Origin: SAR202 cluster bacterium
GTDB lineage: Bacteria > Chloroflexota > Dehalococcoidia > UBA3495
NCBI GenBank assembly: GCA_009392775.1
Contig: VFFT01000107.1
Span: 1 to 7,648, forward strand
Reading direction: 5' to 3'
DNA: 7,648 nucleotides
In this document: positions 1 through 6,208 of the stretch, piece after piece
How positions within the stretch are numbered: the stretch's first letter is position 1
How the letters are laid out: the number at the start of each line of letters is the position of its first letter
The notes under the pieces: generated by a model
The model's input: the letters and a program-made list of their open reading frames with translations, nothing else
What the model was told of the DNA's origin: nothing
The model's database searches: none
Translations under genes and position numbers: made by a program

Positions 1-205
1 TCGCCCGTGTTTCAATAAAAACCGTAGACTTAATATTGTGGCCACTTCCTGTATCGGCTAATAATTCGTCCAGTAAATATCGTTGGTAGGGAATACGGCC
101 AGGCCTCATATCCCAAAAGTGATGGTGTGGATCACATATGGGTAGATTTGGTTCTAAAGTAGGCTCTTGCGTGAGAGAAAGCCAGTCGTTTCCTCCAAAT
201 GGCAT
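1..205 (-). CDS. Amidohydrolase (amidohydrolase_2 / COG3618-like), N-terminal part, runs off left edge
   Basis: The first 68 residues of a TIM-barrel metal-dependent hydrolase are visible; the rest lies beyond position 1. The protein begins MPFGGNDW and carries ICDPHHHFWD (residues about 23-32), whose H-x-H after beta-strand 1 (H27, H29) is the family's metal-binding motif. The GRIPYQRYLL and STVFIE segments are also typical of the COG3618/2-pyrone-4,6-dicarboxylate lactonase-like group. The ATG at 205-203 follows a GGAG SD at 215-212 with 6-nt spacing, and a candidate promoter lies at 231-258. It is divergent from the ABC-F gene. It matches the N-terminus of the amidohydrolase at 7311 at 51 of 68 residues, so the two are paralogues. 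Family assignment is solid; the substrate is unknown. A C-C or C-O bond hydrolase acting on a carboxylated or lactone compound is the likely class. Confidence 0.85.
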   Translation of the reverse strand, partial: MPFGGNDWLSLTQEPTLEPNLPICDPHHHFWDMRPGRIPYQRYLLDELLADTGSGHNIKSTVFIETRA

Positions 206-230
206 ATATGTCTCCGTAGGATGTTATTTA

Positions 231-258
231 ATATTAATAATATCATGTGGCATTTCAA
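231..258 (-). promoter_or_regulatory. Candidate sigma70-type promoter for the left amidohydrolase
   Basis: Read on the minus strand, TTGAAA (258-253, 5/6 match to the -35 consensus) is followed after 16 nt by TAATAT (236-231, 4/6 match to the -10). Transcription would start about 20 nt upstream of the ATG at 205, leaving room for the SD at 215-212. The -10 falls inside a 10-bp palindrome TTAATATTAA (228-237). The region is AT-rich, so chance matches are possible. Confidence 0.4.
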
Positions 259-312
259 ATTAAGGATGGTGTACTCTTAGACAGCGATTCATTATCTTGA
301 TTGGTTAAGGCA

Positions 313-2190
313 ATGCCAGTACTTTCAACTTCACAACTTTCTCTTTCTTATGGCAACAGCCAGATTTTCGACGATGCAAATGTGAGCATAGCCGATAAAG
401 CTCGTATAGGACTGGTTGGCCCAAACGGTGCGGGCAAGAGTTCACTCATAAAAGTAATCGTGGGTGACATTCATCAAACATCAGGCGAATTGCATGTTTC
501 TTCAGGTGTTCGGATAGGATACGTGCCTCAGATATCAGAGATTACGAGCACCGGTAGCCTTATGGACGAAATAAAAACTGCTTTTAGTGAGCTATTTGAT
601 ATAGAAGACTTGATGGCTACGCAGTTAGAGGAGATGTCAAAATTGTCTGGTGACGATCAGTCAGAGGCGGAGGTAAAATACTCTGATCTTGTATCTCGAT
701 ATGAATATTTGGGCGGATATACCTACGAAAATAGACTCGAACAAGTGGTCTCTGGAGTAGGGCTTTCTGAACAGAGCCTACGTTCGCCATGTGCATCTGC
801 CAGTGGAGGCGAACGTACTCGTGCTGCATTAGCTAAAGCAATTCTATATGCGCCGGAACTACTAATTTTGGACGAGCCTACTAACTACTTAGACTTGGCG
901 GGTTTAGACTGGCTGGAGAATATGCTGAGTCATTATGATACGGCATTTCTAGTAGTGTCTCATGATAGGCATTTTCTAGATAAGGTCGCTAGTAGTATAT
1001 GGGAGCTTGACCATGAAAAGCTCCAGGTTTTCTCAGGAAACTATTCACAATACAGGCGGCAAAAAGGGGAACAAGTCTTATGGCAAAGGAAAAGATTTCA
1101 GAGACAACAGGAATTCATTGCCAAAGAACAATCATTTATACGAAGATACGGGGCTGGTCAACGTGCTGCAGAAGCAAAAGGTAGAGCTCGAAGACTTTCG
1201 AGATTGGAAAGATTTGAGGCCCCTGAGACATCTAACGAGATTAGCCTTTCTGGAATCTCGGCTAGCCGTACAGGCCAAGTCCTTATTCAGTGCAACGATC
1301 TTAGCGTTGGATTTAAAGAAGGGGCTGTTAATAGAAGCCTGATTAGAATTCAGGATATCAAATTAGAGAGGAACAGCCGAACCTGTATAGTGGGTAGTAA
1401 CGGCGTCGGAAAAACAACATTTCTAAAGACTATGCTCGGAATGGCTGAACCCTTAGAAGGTTCCGTCACTATCGGTCATAATGTGGATTTTGGATATTTC
1501 AGCCAAGAATCCTATGCAGGACCGGAAGAAGCTTCTGTGTTTGAGGCTCTACTCGAAGCTCGTGAAATGCCACTGGATGAAGTAAGACCGTATTTGGCAA
1601 GGTTTCTATTTCGTGACGACGAAGTGTTTAAGACCGTTTCTTCTCTTAGTGGAGGAGAAAAAAGTCGACTTGCTCTGGCTAGATTGTTGATAAACAAGCC
1701 GAATCTACTTGTTTTAGATGAACCCACGACACATCTTGATATAGCGACTAGGGAAGCTATGGAGCAAGTGTTTTTAGCCTATGATGGGACTATGTTATTT
1801 GTGTCGCATGACCGTCATCTGATCTCACTTATGGCCAAAAACCTGTGGATTTTAGAAAATAATTCCATTACTGAATTCAATGGTTCATTCGATGAGTGGC
1901 AAAGCAAATTGCAGTCACAATCAATAAAACCTTCAAATGTTGGCATTGACACACGAGTTCGTGCGGGTAGCGACAGCTCTAAGAACCAGTCTTTGATTCG
2001 CTTGCAGCAACGTCAGATAGATGAATTAGAAGGACAGATATCCGACTTAGAGCAAAAAATAACTCAAATAGAACACGCAATATCACAGGCTTCTGAGACT
2101 CAGAATGTCGTTGAACTTACTAGCCTGGGAAAAATATATGAGTCATTACAGGTGGAGTTGGCTGAAAAATGGGATGATCTTGGAGGTTAA
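313..2190 (+). CDS. ABC-F family ATPase (Uup/EttA/YdiF-like ribosome-associated translation factor)
   Basis: This is a 625-aa soluble protein with two ABC ATPase domains and no membrane segments. In ABC1, Walker A is GPNGAGKSS (36-44), the signature is SGGER (164-168) and Walker B is LLILDEP (183-189, catalytic E188), followed by VSHDRHFLD. A charged linker then contains GNYSQYRRQK and the Arg/Lys-rich RYGAGQRAAEAKGRARR stretch, matching the P-site-tRNA interaction motif of ABC-F proteins. In ABC2, Walker A is GSNGVGKTT (361-369), the signature is SGGEK (446-450) and Walker B is LLVLDEP (465-471). The C-terminal 65 residues are a predicted coiled coil, as in Uup/YdiF. Members of the family bind the ribosomal E site and rescue or tune translation; some give antibiotic resistance. 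I chose ATG 313 over an upstream TTG at 301 because homologues begin close to the first beta-strand; neither start has a well-spaced SD. The stop overlaps the convergent hydrolase gene. The exact subfamily is not decidable here. Confidence 0.93.
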   Translation: MPVLSTSQLSLSYGNSQIFDDANVSIADKARIGLVGPNGAGKSSLIKVIVGDIHQTSGELHVSSGVRIGYVPQISEITSTGSLMDEIKTAFSELFDIEDLMATQLEEMSKLSGDDQSEAEVKYSDLVSRYEYLGGYTYENRLEQVVSGVGLSEQSLRSPCASASGGERTRAALAKAILYAPELLILDEPTNYLDLAGLDWLENMLSHYDTAFLVVSHDRHFLDKVASSIWELDHEKLQVFSGNYSQYRRQKGEQVLWQRKRFQRQQEFIAKEQSFIRRYGAGQRAAEAKGRARRLSRLERFEAPETSNEISLSGISASRTGQVLIQCNDLSVGFKEGAVNRSLIRIQDIKLERNSRTCIVGSNGVGKTTFLKTMLGMAEPLEGSVTIGHNVDFGYFSQESYAGPEEASVFEALLEAREMPLDEVRPYLARFLFRDDEVFKTVSSLSGGEKSRLALARLLINKPNLLVLDEPTTHLDIATREAMEQVFLAYDGTMLFVSHDRHLISLMAKNLWILENNSITEFNGSFDEWQSKLQSQSIKPSNVGIDTRVRAGSDSSKNQSLIRLQQRQIDELEGQISDLEQKITQIEHAISQASETQNVVELTSLGKIYESLQVELAEKWDDLGG

Positions 2191-3041
2191 TGTTCTTCTA
2201 GAAAGTTAACTATCTCCGCAAACACGAGCTCTGGGTACTCCATGGGCAGGAAATGGGATCCTTTAGGAGCTATTTTGACCTCTGATTTATCTACTTTTGC
2301 TAGAAATTCTCGGATTCCTGTTTCATTTAACGTTTGCGCTCCTGGGTAATTGCCGAGAAGAAGTAGTAAATCTCCCTTTATTCCATCGAGATAGGGTGAT
2401 GTATTCAGAATGGTACGTTGTTCATAAAAAATGGCTTCTATTTCGGGAGGACATTTTAATTCCGCTCTGCCGTCAGCACGAATAAATGTACTTCCACTAA
2501 TATAGTCATCGAATATGCGCTTATCCCATGTCTGAAATACTTTCCTGTTCCTGTAAGCAGTACTCATATCCTCTCTACTGTCCCATATGGCACGCTTTCT
2601 TCGGGTACGTTCAGGTCGAGATCGCATATCTGCATTAGATGACAAAGCTCTGCTACCACCTACTCGTGAATCTATAATCAGGGAAGGCCCCAATATTCCG
2701 GGTTGTATTGAGTGGGCGATAATAGCTGCTGAACCTCCTGCTGAATGTCCAACAACGTATGGTTTATACAAATTGAGTTCGGTAACTATGCTGTTTAAGT
2801 CGATTGCGAGTTCCCTAAACGTATATCCGGTTTCTGGTTTCTGACTATCTCCGTGGCCTCTCATATCAAAACTCAAAATGTGGTACTGATCGGCTAGCTT
2901 CTGAGCGGTCCAATTCCACAAGTGTGCAGATAGTCCGATACCGTGAAGCATTAGTATAGGCTTAGCTGAGGAAGTGCCCCATTCCAGATAGTGATGCGTT
3001 ATATTATTTGCGACGACGAACTTATCAGAATATTTATTCAT
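2187..3041 (-). CDS. Alpha/beta hydrolase fold protein
   Basis: A complete 284-aa single-domain alpha/beta hydrolase, cytosolic with no signal peptide. Oxyanion-hole HG is at 33-34 (MLHGIGLSAHLW), followed by the typical FDMRGHGDS segment (58-66). The nucleophile elbow is GHSAGG with Ser100, and the catalytic His is H263 in GSHFLPMEYPE. The acid residue usually found after beta-7 is missing: that segment reads LLLLLGNYPGA. Asp124, after beta-6 (SLIIDSRVGG), is the best substitute, an arrangement known in some family members. A basic patch of about ten residues (RSRPERTRRKR) lies in the cap region. ATG 3041 is preceded by only a weak SD (TAGG, 5-nt spacing). The gene is convergent with the ABC-F gene, their stops overlapping, and divergent from the enoyl-CoA hydratase gene. 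It probably acts on an ester, lactone or other small substrate; the specificity cannot be told from sequence. Confidence 0.88.
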   Translation of the reverse strand: MNKYSDKFVVANNITHHYLEWGTSSAKPILMLHGIGLSAHLWNWTAQKLADQYHILSFDMRGHGDSQKPETGYTFRELAIDLNSIVTELNLYKPYVVGHSAGGSAAIIAHSIQPGILGPSLIIDSRVGGSRALSSNADMRSRPERTRRKRAIWDSREDMSTAYRNRKVFQTWDKRIFDDYISGSTFIRADGRAELKCPPEIEAIFYEQRTILNTSPYLDGIKGDLLLLLGNYPGAQTLNETGIREFLAKVDKSEVKIAPKGSHFLPMEYPELVFAEIVNFLEEH

Positions 3042-3051
3042 AAATACCTAG

Positions 3052-3084
3052 GGTTTATATTTTTCTTTAATAATAATATAAACC
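3052..3084. repeat. 10-bp perfect inverted repeat (GGTTTATATT / AATATAAACC)
   Basis: The arms 3052-3061 and 3075-3084 are exact reverse complements around a 13-nt AT-rich spacer. Read on the minus strand the arms coincide with a plausible promoter for the alpha/beta hydrolase: -35 TTTATA (3082-3077), 17-nt spacer, -10 TATAAA (3059-3054). The predicted leader would be only about 6 nt. Two further GGTTTAT copies occur at 3150 and 3165 upstream of the enoyl-CoA hydratase gene. It could be an operator or merely AT-rich promoter sequence. Confidence 0.4.
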
Positions 3085-3135
3085 TCATGGGAACGGGGAA
3101 GTACATGCTTCCGTTGAGGGTGGTTAAAGGCACGA

Positions 3136-3174
3136 TTTACATAGGGTACGGTTTATCGTAATGTGGTTTATACT
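3136..3174 (+). promoter_or_regulatory. Candidate promoter region of the enoyl-CoA hydratase gene
   Basis: TTTACA (3136-3141) is a 5/6 match to the -35 consensus but has only a poor -10 (TAATGT) at 17-nt spacing. TATACT (3169-3174) is a good -10 (5/6) but lacks a clear -35 at the right distance. Either would place the start of transcription shortly before the SD at 3194-3199. The assignment is tentative. Confidence 0.3.
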
Positions 3175-3206
3175 AGACGAAGAATAGATTTCTAGGAGGA
3201 CATACT

Positions 3207-4019
3207 ATGTCAATGGTCAACACAGATATTCAGGGGCAGACGATGTTAATACAACTTAATCGCCCTGAGAGACTAAATGCCCTTGGTTTCCAACTTAGGA
3301 CGGAAATGGCCGAAGCCTTCACGGAATTTCGAGATAATCGTGATTTGGAAGTGTGTGTTTTTACAGGGACTGGTCGTGCGTTTTGCGCAGGGGAAGATAT
3401 GAAAGAATCCTTGGAGCGTGGTACTCCAGGTGGTGCTTCTAAGCCGGTAGAGAATCCGTTTTGGGATTATGGGACGATTGATAAGCCAATTATTGCTGCT
3501 GTAAACGGTTATGCTATGGGCGGTGGGTTTATGCTTGTAGAAAGAACGGATTTGCGAGTAGCCGTTCCCGAGGCGGTTTTTGAGGTTTCAGAGGCCAAAC
3601 GTTGGTTGTTGGGAGGCTATAATCATGGATTTTTTGCCGGACTTCCCCACGCTGTAGCGACTGAAATGGCTCTAGGGTTTAGGTTTACGGCGCAAAGGAT
3701 GTATGAATTAGGATTTATAAATAGACTTGTTGAGTCTGATGAATTGTTGCCGACCGCATTTGGAATGGCAGATCATCTACTGAGTTTGCCCCCTGCTTCT
3801 AGGATGAATACTATGTATATGATGCGGCAGATGAGGTCTAAAGTTTCCCCTGACTTAAGCAACTTGGCTGCTGCTTTGCACGATCATGGAGATAAGGAAG
3901 ATTTAATGGAATCCAGAAGGGCTTTTGCAGAGAAGAGAAAGCCTAATTTTAATGGATGGGTAAATCCAGAAGACAGGTACAATATGCCTAGGATGGAGAC
4001 ATTATCCAATAACTCATAG
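3207..4019 (+). CDS. Enoyl-CoA hydratase/isomerase (crotonase) family protein
   Basis: A complete 270-aa crotonase-fold protein. It begins with the typical LNRPERLNAL segment (17-26). The CoA and oxyanion-hole elements are FCAGEDM (59-65) and GYAMGGGFML (101-110). Two acidic residues align with the catalytic glutamates of enoyl-CoA hydratase: E129 (FEVSEAK, where the usual PE is SE) and E153 (VATEMALGFRFTA). Keeping both favours hydratase chemistry on an unsaturated acyl-CoA, though isomerase or hydrolase activity occurs in this fold. The segment between them, GGYNHGFFAGLPH, departs from the usual GGTQRL-type loop, suggesting an unusual acyl substrate. ATG 3207 follows AGGAGG (3194-3199) with 7-nt spacing. 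The gene stands alone, divergent from the alpha/beta hydrolase and closed by the palindrome at 4042-4077. It probably belongs to a CoA-dependent degradation route, but no partner acyl-CoA genes are nearby. Confidence 0.9.
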   Translation: MSMVNTDIQGQTMLIQLNRPERLNALGFQLRTEMAEAFTEFRDNRDLEVCVFTGTGRAFCAGEDMKESLERGTPGGASKPVENPFWDYGTIDKPIIAAVNGYAMGGGFMLVERTDLRVAVPEAVFEVSEAKRWLLGGYNHGFFAGLPHAVATEMALGFRFTAQRMYELGFINRLVESDELLPTAFGMADHLLSLPPASRMNTMYMMRQMRSKVSPDLSNLAAALHDHGDKEDLMESRRAFAEKRKPNFNGWVNPEDRYNMPRMETLSNNS

Positions 4020-4041
4020 CGCTTATATCTAGTAACCGAAT

Positions 4042-4077
4042 AATATAAAAGGCCTCACATGTGAGGCCTTTTATATT
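4042..4077. terminator. Bidirectional rho-independent terminator, perfect 36-bp palindrome
   Basis: Two 18-nt arms meet at 4059/4060 with no mismatch. Practically, a GC-rich stem GGCCTCA / TGAGGCC with a CATG loop is followed by TTTTATATT on both strands. It lies in the 75-bp gap between the convergent enoyl-CoA hydratase gene (ending 4019) and MBL-fold gene (ending 4095), so it can stop transcription in both directions. Confidence 0.9.
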
Positions 4078-4094
4078 GGCGTTGTAGTGAATAT

Positions 4095-4937
4095 TTATTC
4101 CAGTGTTCCTTTATAAGCCTGATATGCCATGCTTGTTATCAAGCCTATACGGTCTTGGTTCAGAAATGTGCTGAATGCACCTAAGTTGACCTGATTTATT
4201 GTATTTTCCTCAGATAATCCTTGGTCGTATCCGCGTTTTATTTCTGTATTCAGCAGCTCAAGTAATGCTTTACTGTCTTCGAATTCCGCCCTTCCACCCA
4301 CTCCGCCATGCCCAGGAACTATGGTGTCTGCATCTATCAAGGAAACCTCTTGCATGACGTCAATCCATTTTGTTATGTGACCGTCTGGGAAAGCGGGCAA
4401 AGTATGGTTTACCGCGAGATCGCCGATAAAGAGAAGTTTGTCTCCCGGAAGATATATGGTGATATCACTGTTTGAGTGTGCTCTACCGTAATATTTGAGT
4501 TGAATTTCTTTGTCTCCTAACATGATAGTCATGCTGTCATCGAATGTCACATCTGGAAGAGTCATTTTGATCTGATCAAGTTCAGGTATAAGTTCTGCTC
4601 TCTGTCTGTACCTTGCCATATTTGCATCGAACTTCTCTTCAAGTTCAATCCTGCAGTTATTATGGGCAACTATTGGTGCCGGTTGGAAATACTGATTTCC
4701 AAATACGTGATCTCCATGGAAATGAGTGTTTATGAGGTATCTTATAGGCGATTTTGTAACATTCCTCACCGCTGTTCGTACTTGTCCTGCTAGGGAGGGG
4801 GTCATGAGTGAGTCTATGACCATTACACCTTCATCCCCGACTATGAATCCAGAGTTCGTGGCGCAATTTTCTTGAATGAATGCGTATACGTTTTCTGCTA
4901 CCTCTATGGTGCCGGTTTTATATAGATTGGTGCTCAA
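4095..4937 (-). CDS. Metallo-beta-lactamase (MBL) fold hydrolase
   Basis: A complete 280-aa MBL-fold protein with all metal ligands: THFHGDH (H72, H74, D76, H77), H154 (GRAHSNSD), D173 (LFIGDLAVN) and H210 (VPGHGG). This predicts a dinuclear metal site. There is no signal peptide or second domain. The N-terminal strand pattern (NVYAFIQENCATNSGFIVGDEGVMVID) resembles the SoxH/quinoprotein-relay-like group of uncharacterised MBL hydrolases rather than glyoxalase II or beta-lactamases proper. The start is TTG (4937-4935), not ATG, and is fixed by a strong AAGGAGG SD at 4948-4942 with 4-nt spacing. The gene is divergent from the selenoprotein operon across a 224-bp spacer and convergent with the enoyl-CoA hydratase gene. 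The substrate is unknown; hydrolysis of a thioester, lactone or similar ester is the likely chemistry. Confidence 0.9.
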   Translation of the reverse strand: MSTNLYKTGTIEVAENVYAFIQENCATNSGFIVGDEGVMVIDSLMTPSLAGQVRTAVRNVTKSPIRYLINTHFHGDHVFGNQYFQPAPIVAHNNCRIELEEKFDANMARYRQRAELIPELDQIKMTLPDVTFDDSMTIMLGDKEIQLKYYGRAHSNSDITIYLPGDKLLFIGDLAVNHTLPAFPDGHITKWIDVMQEVSLIDADTIVPGHGGVGGRAEFEDSKALLELLNTEIKRGYDQGLSEENTINQVNLGAFSTFLNQDRIGLITSMAYQAYKGTLE

Positions 4938-4941
4938 ATGT

Positions 4942-4948
4942 CCTCCTT
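4942..4948 (-). promoter_or_regulatory. Shine-Dalgarno AAGGAGG that fixes a TTG start
   Basis: On the minus strand AAGGAGG sits 4 nt before TTG 4937-4935, and there is no ATG nearby that would restore the conserved N-terminal strand. This makes TTG the probable initiation codon of the MBL-fold protein. Confidence 0.8.
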
Positions 4949-5082
4949 GGGTAACTGGCTGTTATGGCCTTTCAATAATAGCAGATGTCCCGAATACAGG
5001 AGGCTTTTCAGAATGATTAGTGAATACGCCGTTCCGACAGATAATGTGATTTCTTGAATGGGTGTAACAAGTGTTAGCAGCG

Positions 5083-5111
5083 TTGACACCTTAATAGAGC
5101 GTAGATACACT
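5083..5111 (+). promoter_or_regulatory. Sigma70-type promoter of the selenoprotein operon
   Basis: A perfect -35 TTGACA (5083-5088) is followed by a 17-nt spacer and TACACT (5106-5111, 4/6 match to the -10). Transcription would start near 5118, about 44 nt before the ATG at 5162. It is the best-looking promoter in the window and points at the four-gene rightward cluster. Confidence 0.65.
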
Positions 5112-5161
5112 CAATCAGGACTAGTGGTATCTTGAGAGCTAGGTGGATTTTCAGAGGAAAT

Positions 5162-6199
5162 ATGACACTATCAACAGAGATAACTGACAGTATAGAGTTA
5201 ATGTATGAGTCTGGCTGGACCGATGGTCTGCCAGTAGTGCCTCCGACTAAAGATAGGGTGGCTGAGTTTATCACCGCTTCAGGTCGATCTGGTGAGGAGC
5301 TCATAGCACAACTTCCTCCACTAGGTGGAAAAGCTACTGTAGAAAAAATAGCTGTAAATGCGGTAATGGCTGGCTGCCTGCCCGAGTATATGCCAGTGAT
5401 CATCACTGCTATACAGGCATTAATGGACGATAGGTTTAACCTCAGAGGAGTCATGTGCTCAACGGGAATACATACTCCTTTAATGATAATCAGCGGTCCT
5501 ATTGTGAAAGAGTTAAATATTAATTCCAGTTATGGATGTTTTGGTCATGGATGGAGGGCTAACTCAACAATCGGGAGAGCTGTAAAACTTATATTAGTTA
5601 ATCTCGGAGGAGCTGTTCCTGGGGATGCCAATAAAGCGACGTTTGGCCATCCAGGCTCATATACATACTGTATAGGCGAGTCTGAGGAGAACAATCCATG
5701 GGAGCCATATCATGTAGAGAAGGGCTTTAACGCGGAGGATAGTACTGTAACAGTATTTCCTGGTGAAGCGCCACATAACATTATGTATCATGCTGTACAC
5801 CCCAGAAATTTCTTGACTGTTTTAGCAGACACGATGTGCCCCTTGGGAAATGTACAAATGTATGTAATGGGAGACACATTCGTGGTTCTTGGTCCGGAAC
5901 ATGCAAAACTTCTTGCGGAGGCCGGATGGCGTAAGAATGATGTACGTCAGTTTCTTCATGAGAATGCGCGTAGGCCCGTTGGTCTTTTGAGGCGCGGTGG
6001 GCCGGCCCAGGGTGATGATCGGCGAGAGATGATGTGGCCTAAATTTGTTGACCCGAATGATAATGATGATTTGGTTCCAGTTGTCCGAAGAGTCGATGAT
6101 ATTCATATATTCGTTGCTGGCGGACCTGGCGGGCCTCATTCTGTCTATATACCTGGATGGGGATCAAGAAGTGCCATTCGAAAAATAGAGAGACCATAA
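5162..6199 (+). CDS. Conserved protein of unknown function, upstream partner of the UGSC selenoprotein
   Basis: I do not recognise a named function for this 345-aa protein. The N-terminus has a striking WTDGLPVVPPTKDRV motif (19-33), followed by PLGGKATVEKIAVNAVMAGCLPEYMPV (53-79), a Gly-rich stretch around GCFGHGWRANSTIGRA (125-140), and a C-terminal HIFVAGGPGGPHSVYIPGWG block. Five cysteines lie at 72, 99, 126, 170 and 226, dispersed rather than in CxxC pairs. There is no signal peptide or clear membrane segment. ATG 5162 is preferred over a TTG at 5132 because AGAGGA (5153-5158) lies just upstream and the conserved part starts shortly after. Its stop overlaps the SD of the selenoprotein gene, implying tight coupling. 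By context it may supply the substrate-binding or redox-partner half of a two-protein system with the selenoprotein. That role is inference from adjacency only. Confidence 0.8.
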   Translation: MTLSTEITDSIELMYESGWTDGLPVVPPTKDRVAEFITASGRSGEELIAQLPPLGGKATVEKIAVNAVMAGCLPEYMPVIITAIQALMDDRFNLRGVMCSTGIHTPLMIISGPIVKELNINSSYGCFGHGWRANSTIGRAVKLILVNLGGAVPGDANKATFGHPGSYTYCIGESEENNPWEPYHVEKGFNAEDSTVTVFPGEAPHNIMYHAVHPRNFLTVLADTMCPLGNVQMYVMGDTFVVLGPEHAKLLAEAGWRKNDVRQFLHENARRPVGLLRRGGPAQGDDRREMMWPKFVDPNDNDDLVPVVRRVDDIHIFVAGGPGGPHSVYIPGWGSRSAIRKIERP

Positions 6200-6204
6200 G
6201 GAGG
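6198..6204 (+). promoter_or_regulatory. Shine-Dalgarno AAGGAGG overlapping the upstream stop codon
   Basis: The TAA of the 345-aa protein (6197-6199) is part of TAAGGAGG, which sits 4 nt before ATG 6209. This arrangement suggests translational coupling between the 345-aa protein and the selenoprotein, so the two are probably made in step. Confidence 0.8.
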
Positions 6205-6208
6205 TTTC

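Noticed and set aside
301..312. TTG 301 as start of the ABC-F protein
   Set aside because: There is no SD upstream, and the ATG four codons later matches the usual family N-terminus; the choice remains somewhat uncertain because ATG 313 also lacks a well-spaced SD.
3083..3119. Bulged hairpin (CCTC...GAGG, AAC...GTT, GGAAG...CTTCC) as a riboswitch or leader
   Set aside because: It is interrupted by two one-sided bulges, lies upstream of the likely transcription starts of both flanking genes, and matches no riboswitch class I know.
5132..5161. TTG 5132 as start of the 345-aa protein
   Set aside because: The extra ten residues (MRARWIFRGN) include the SD region itself, and ATG 5162 has AGAGGA immediately upstream.
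5074..5454. Antisense ORFs such as 5074-5454, 5822-6139 and 1512-1727 on the minus strand
   Set aside because: They lie mostly or wholly opposite well-supported genes, have no family resemblance and look like mirror reading frames.
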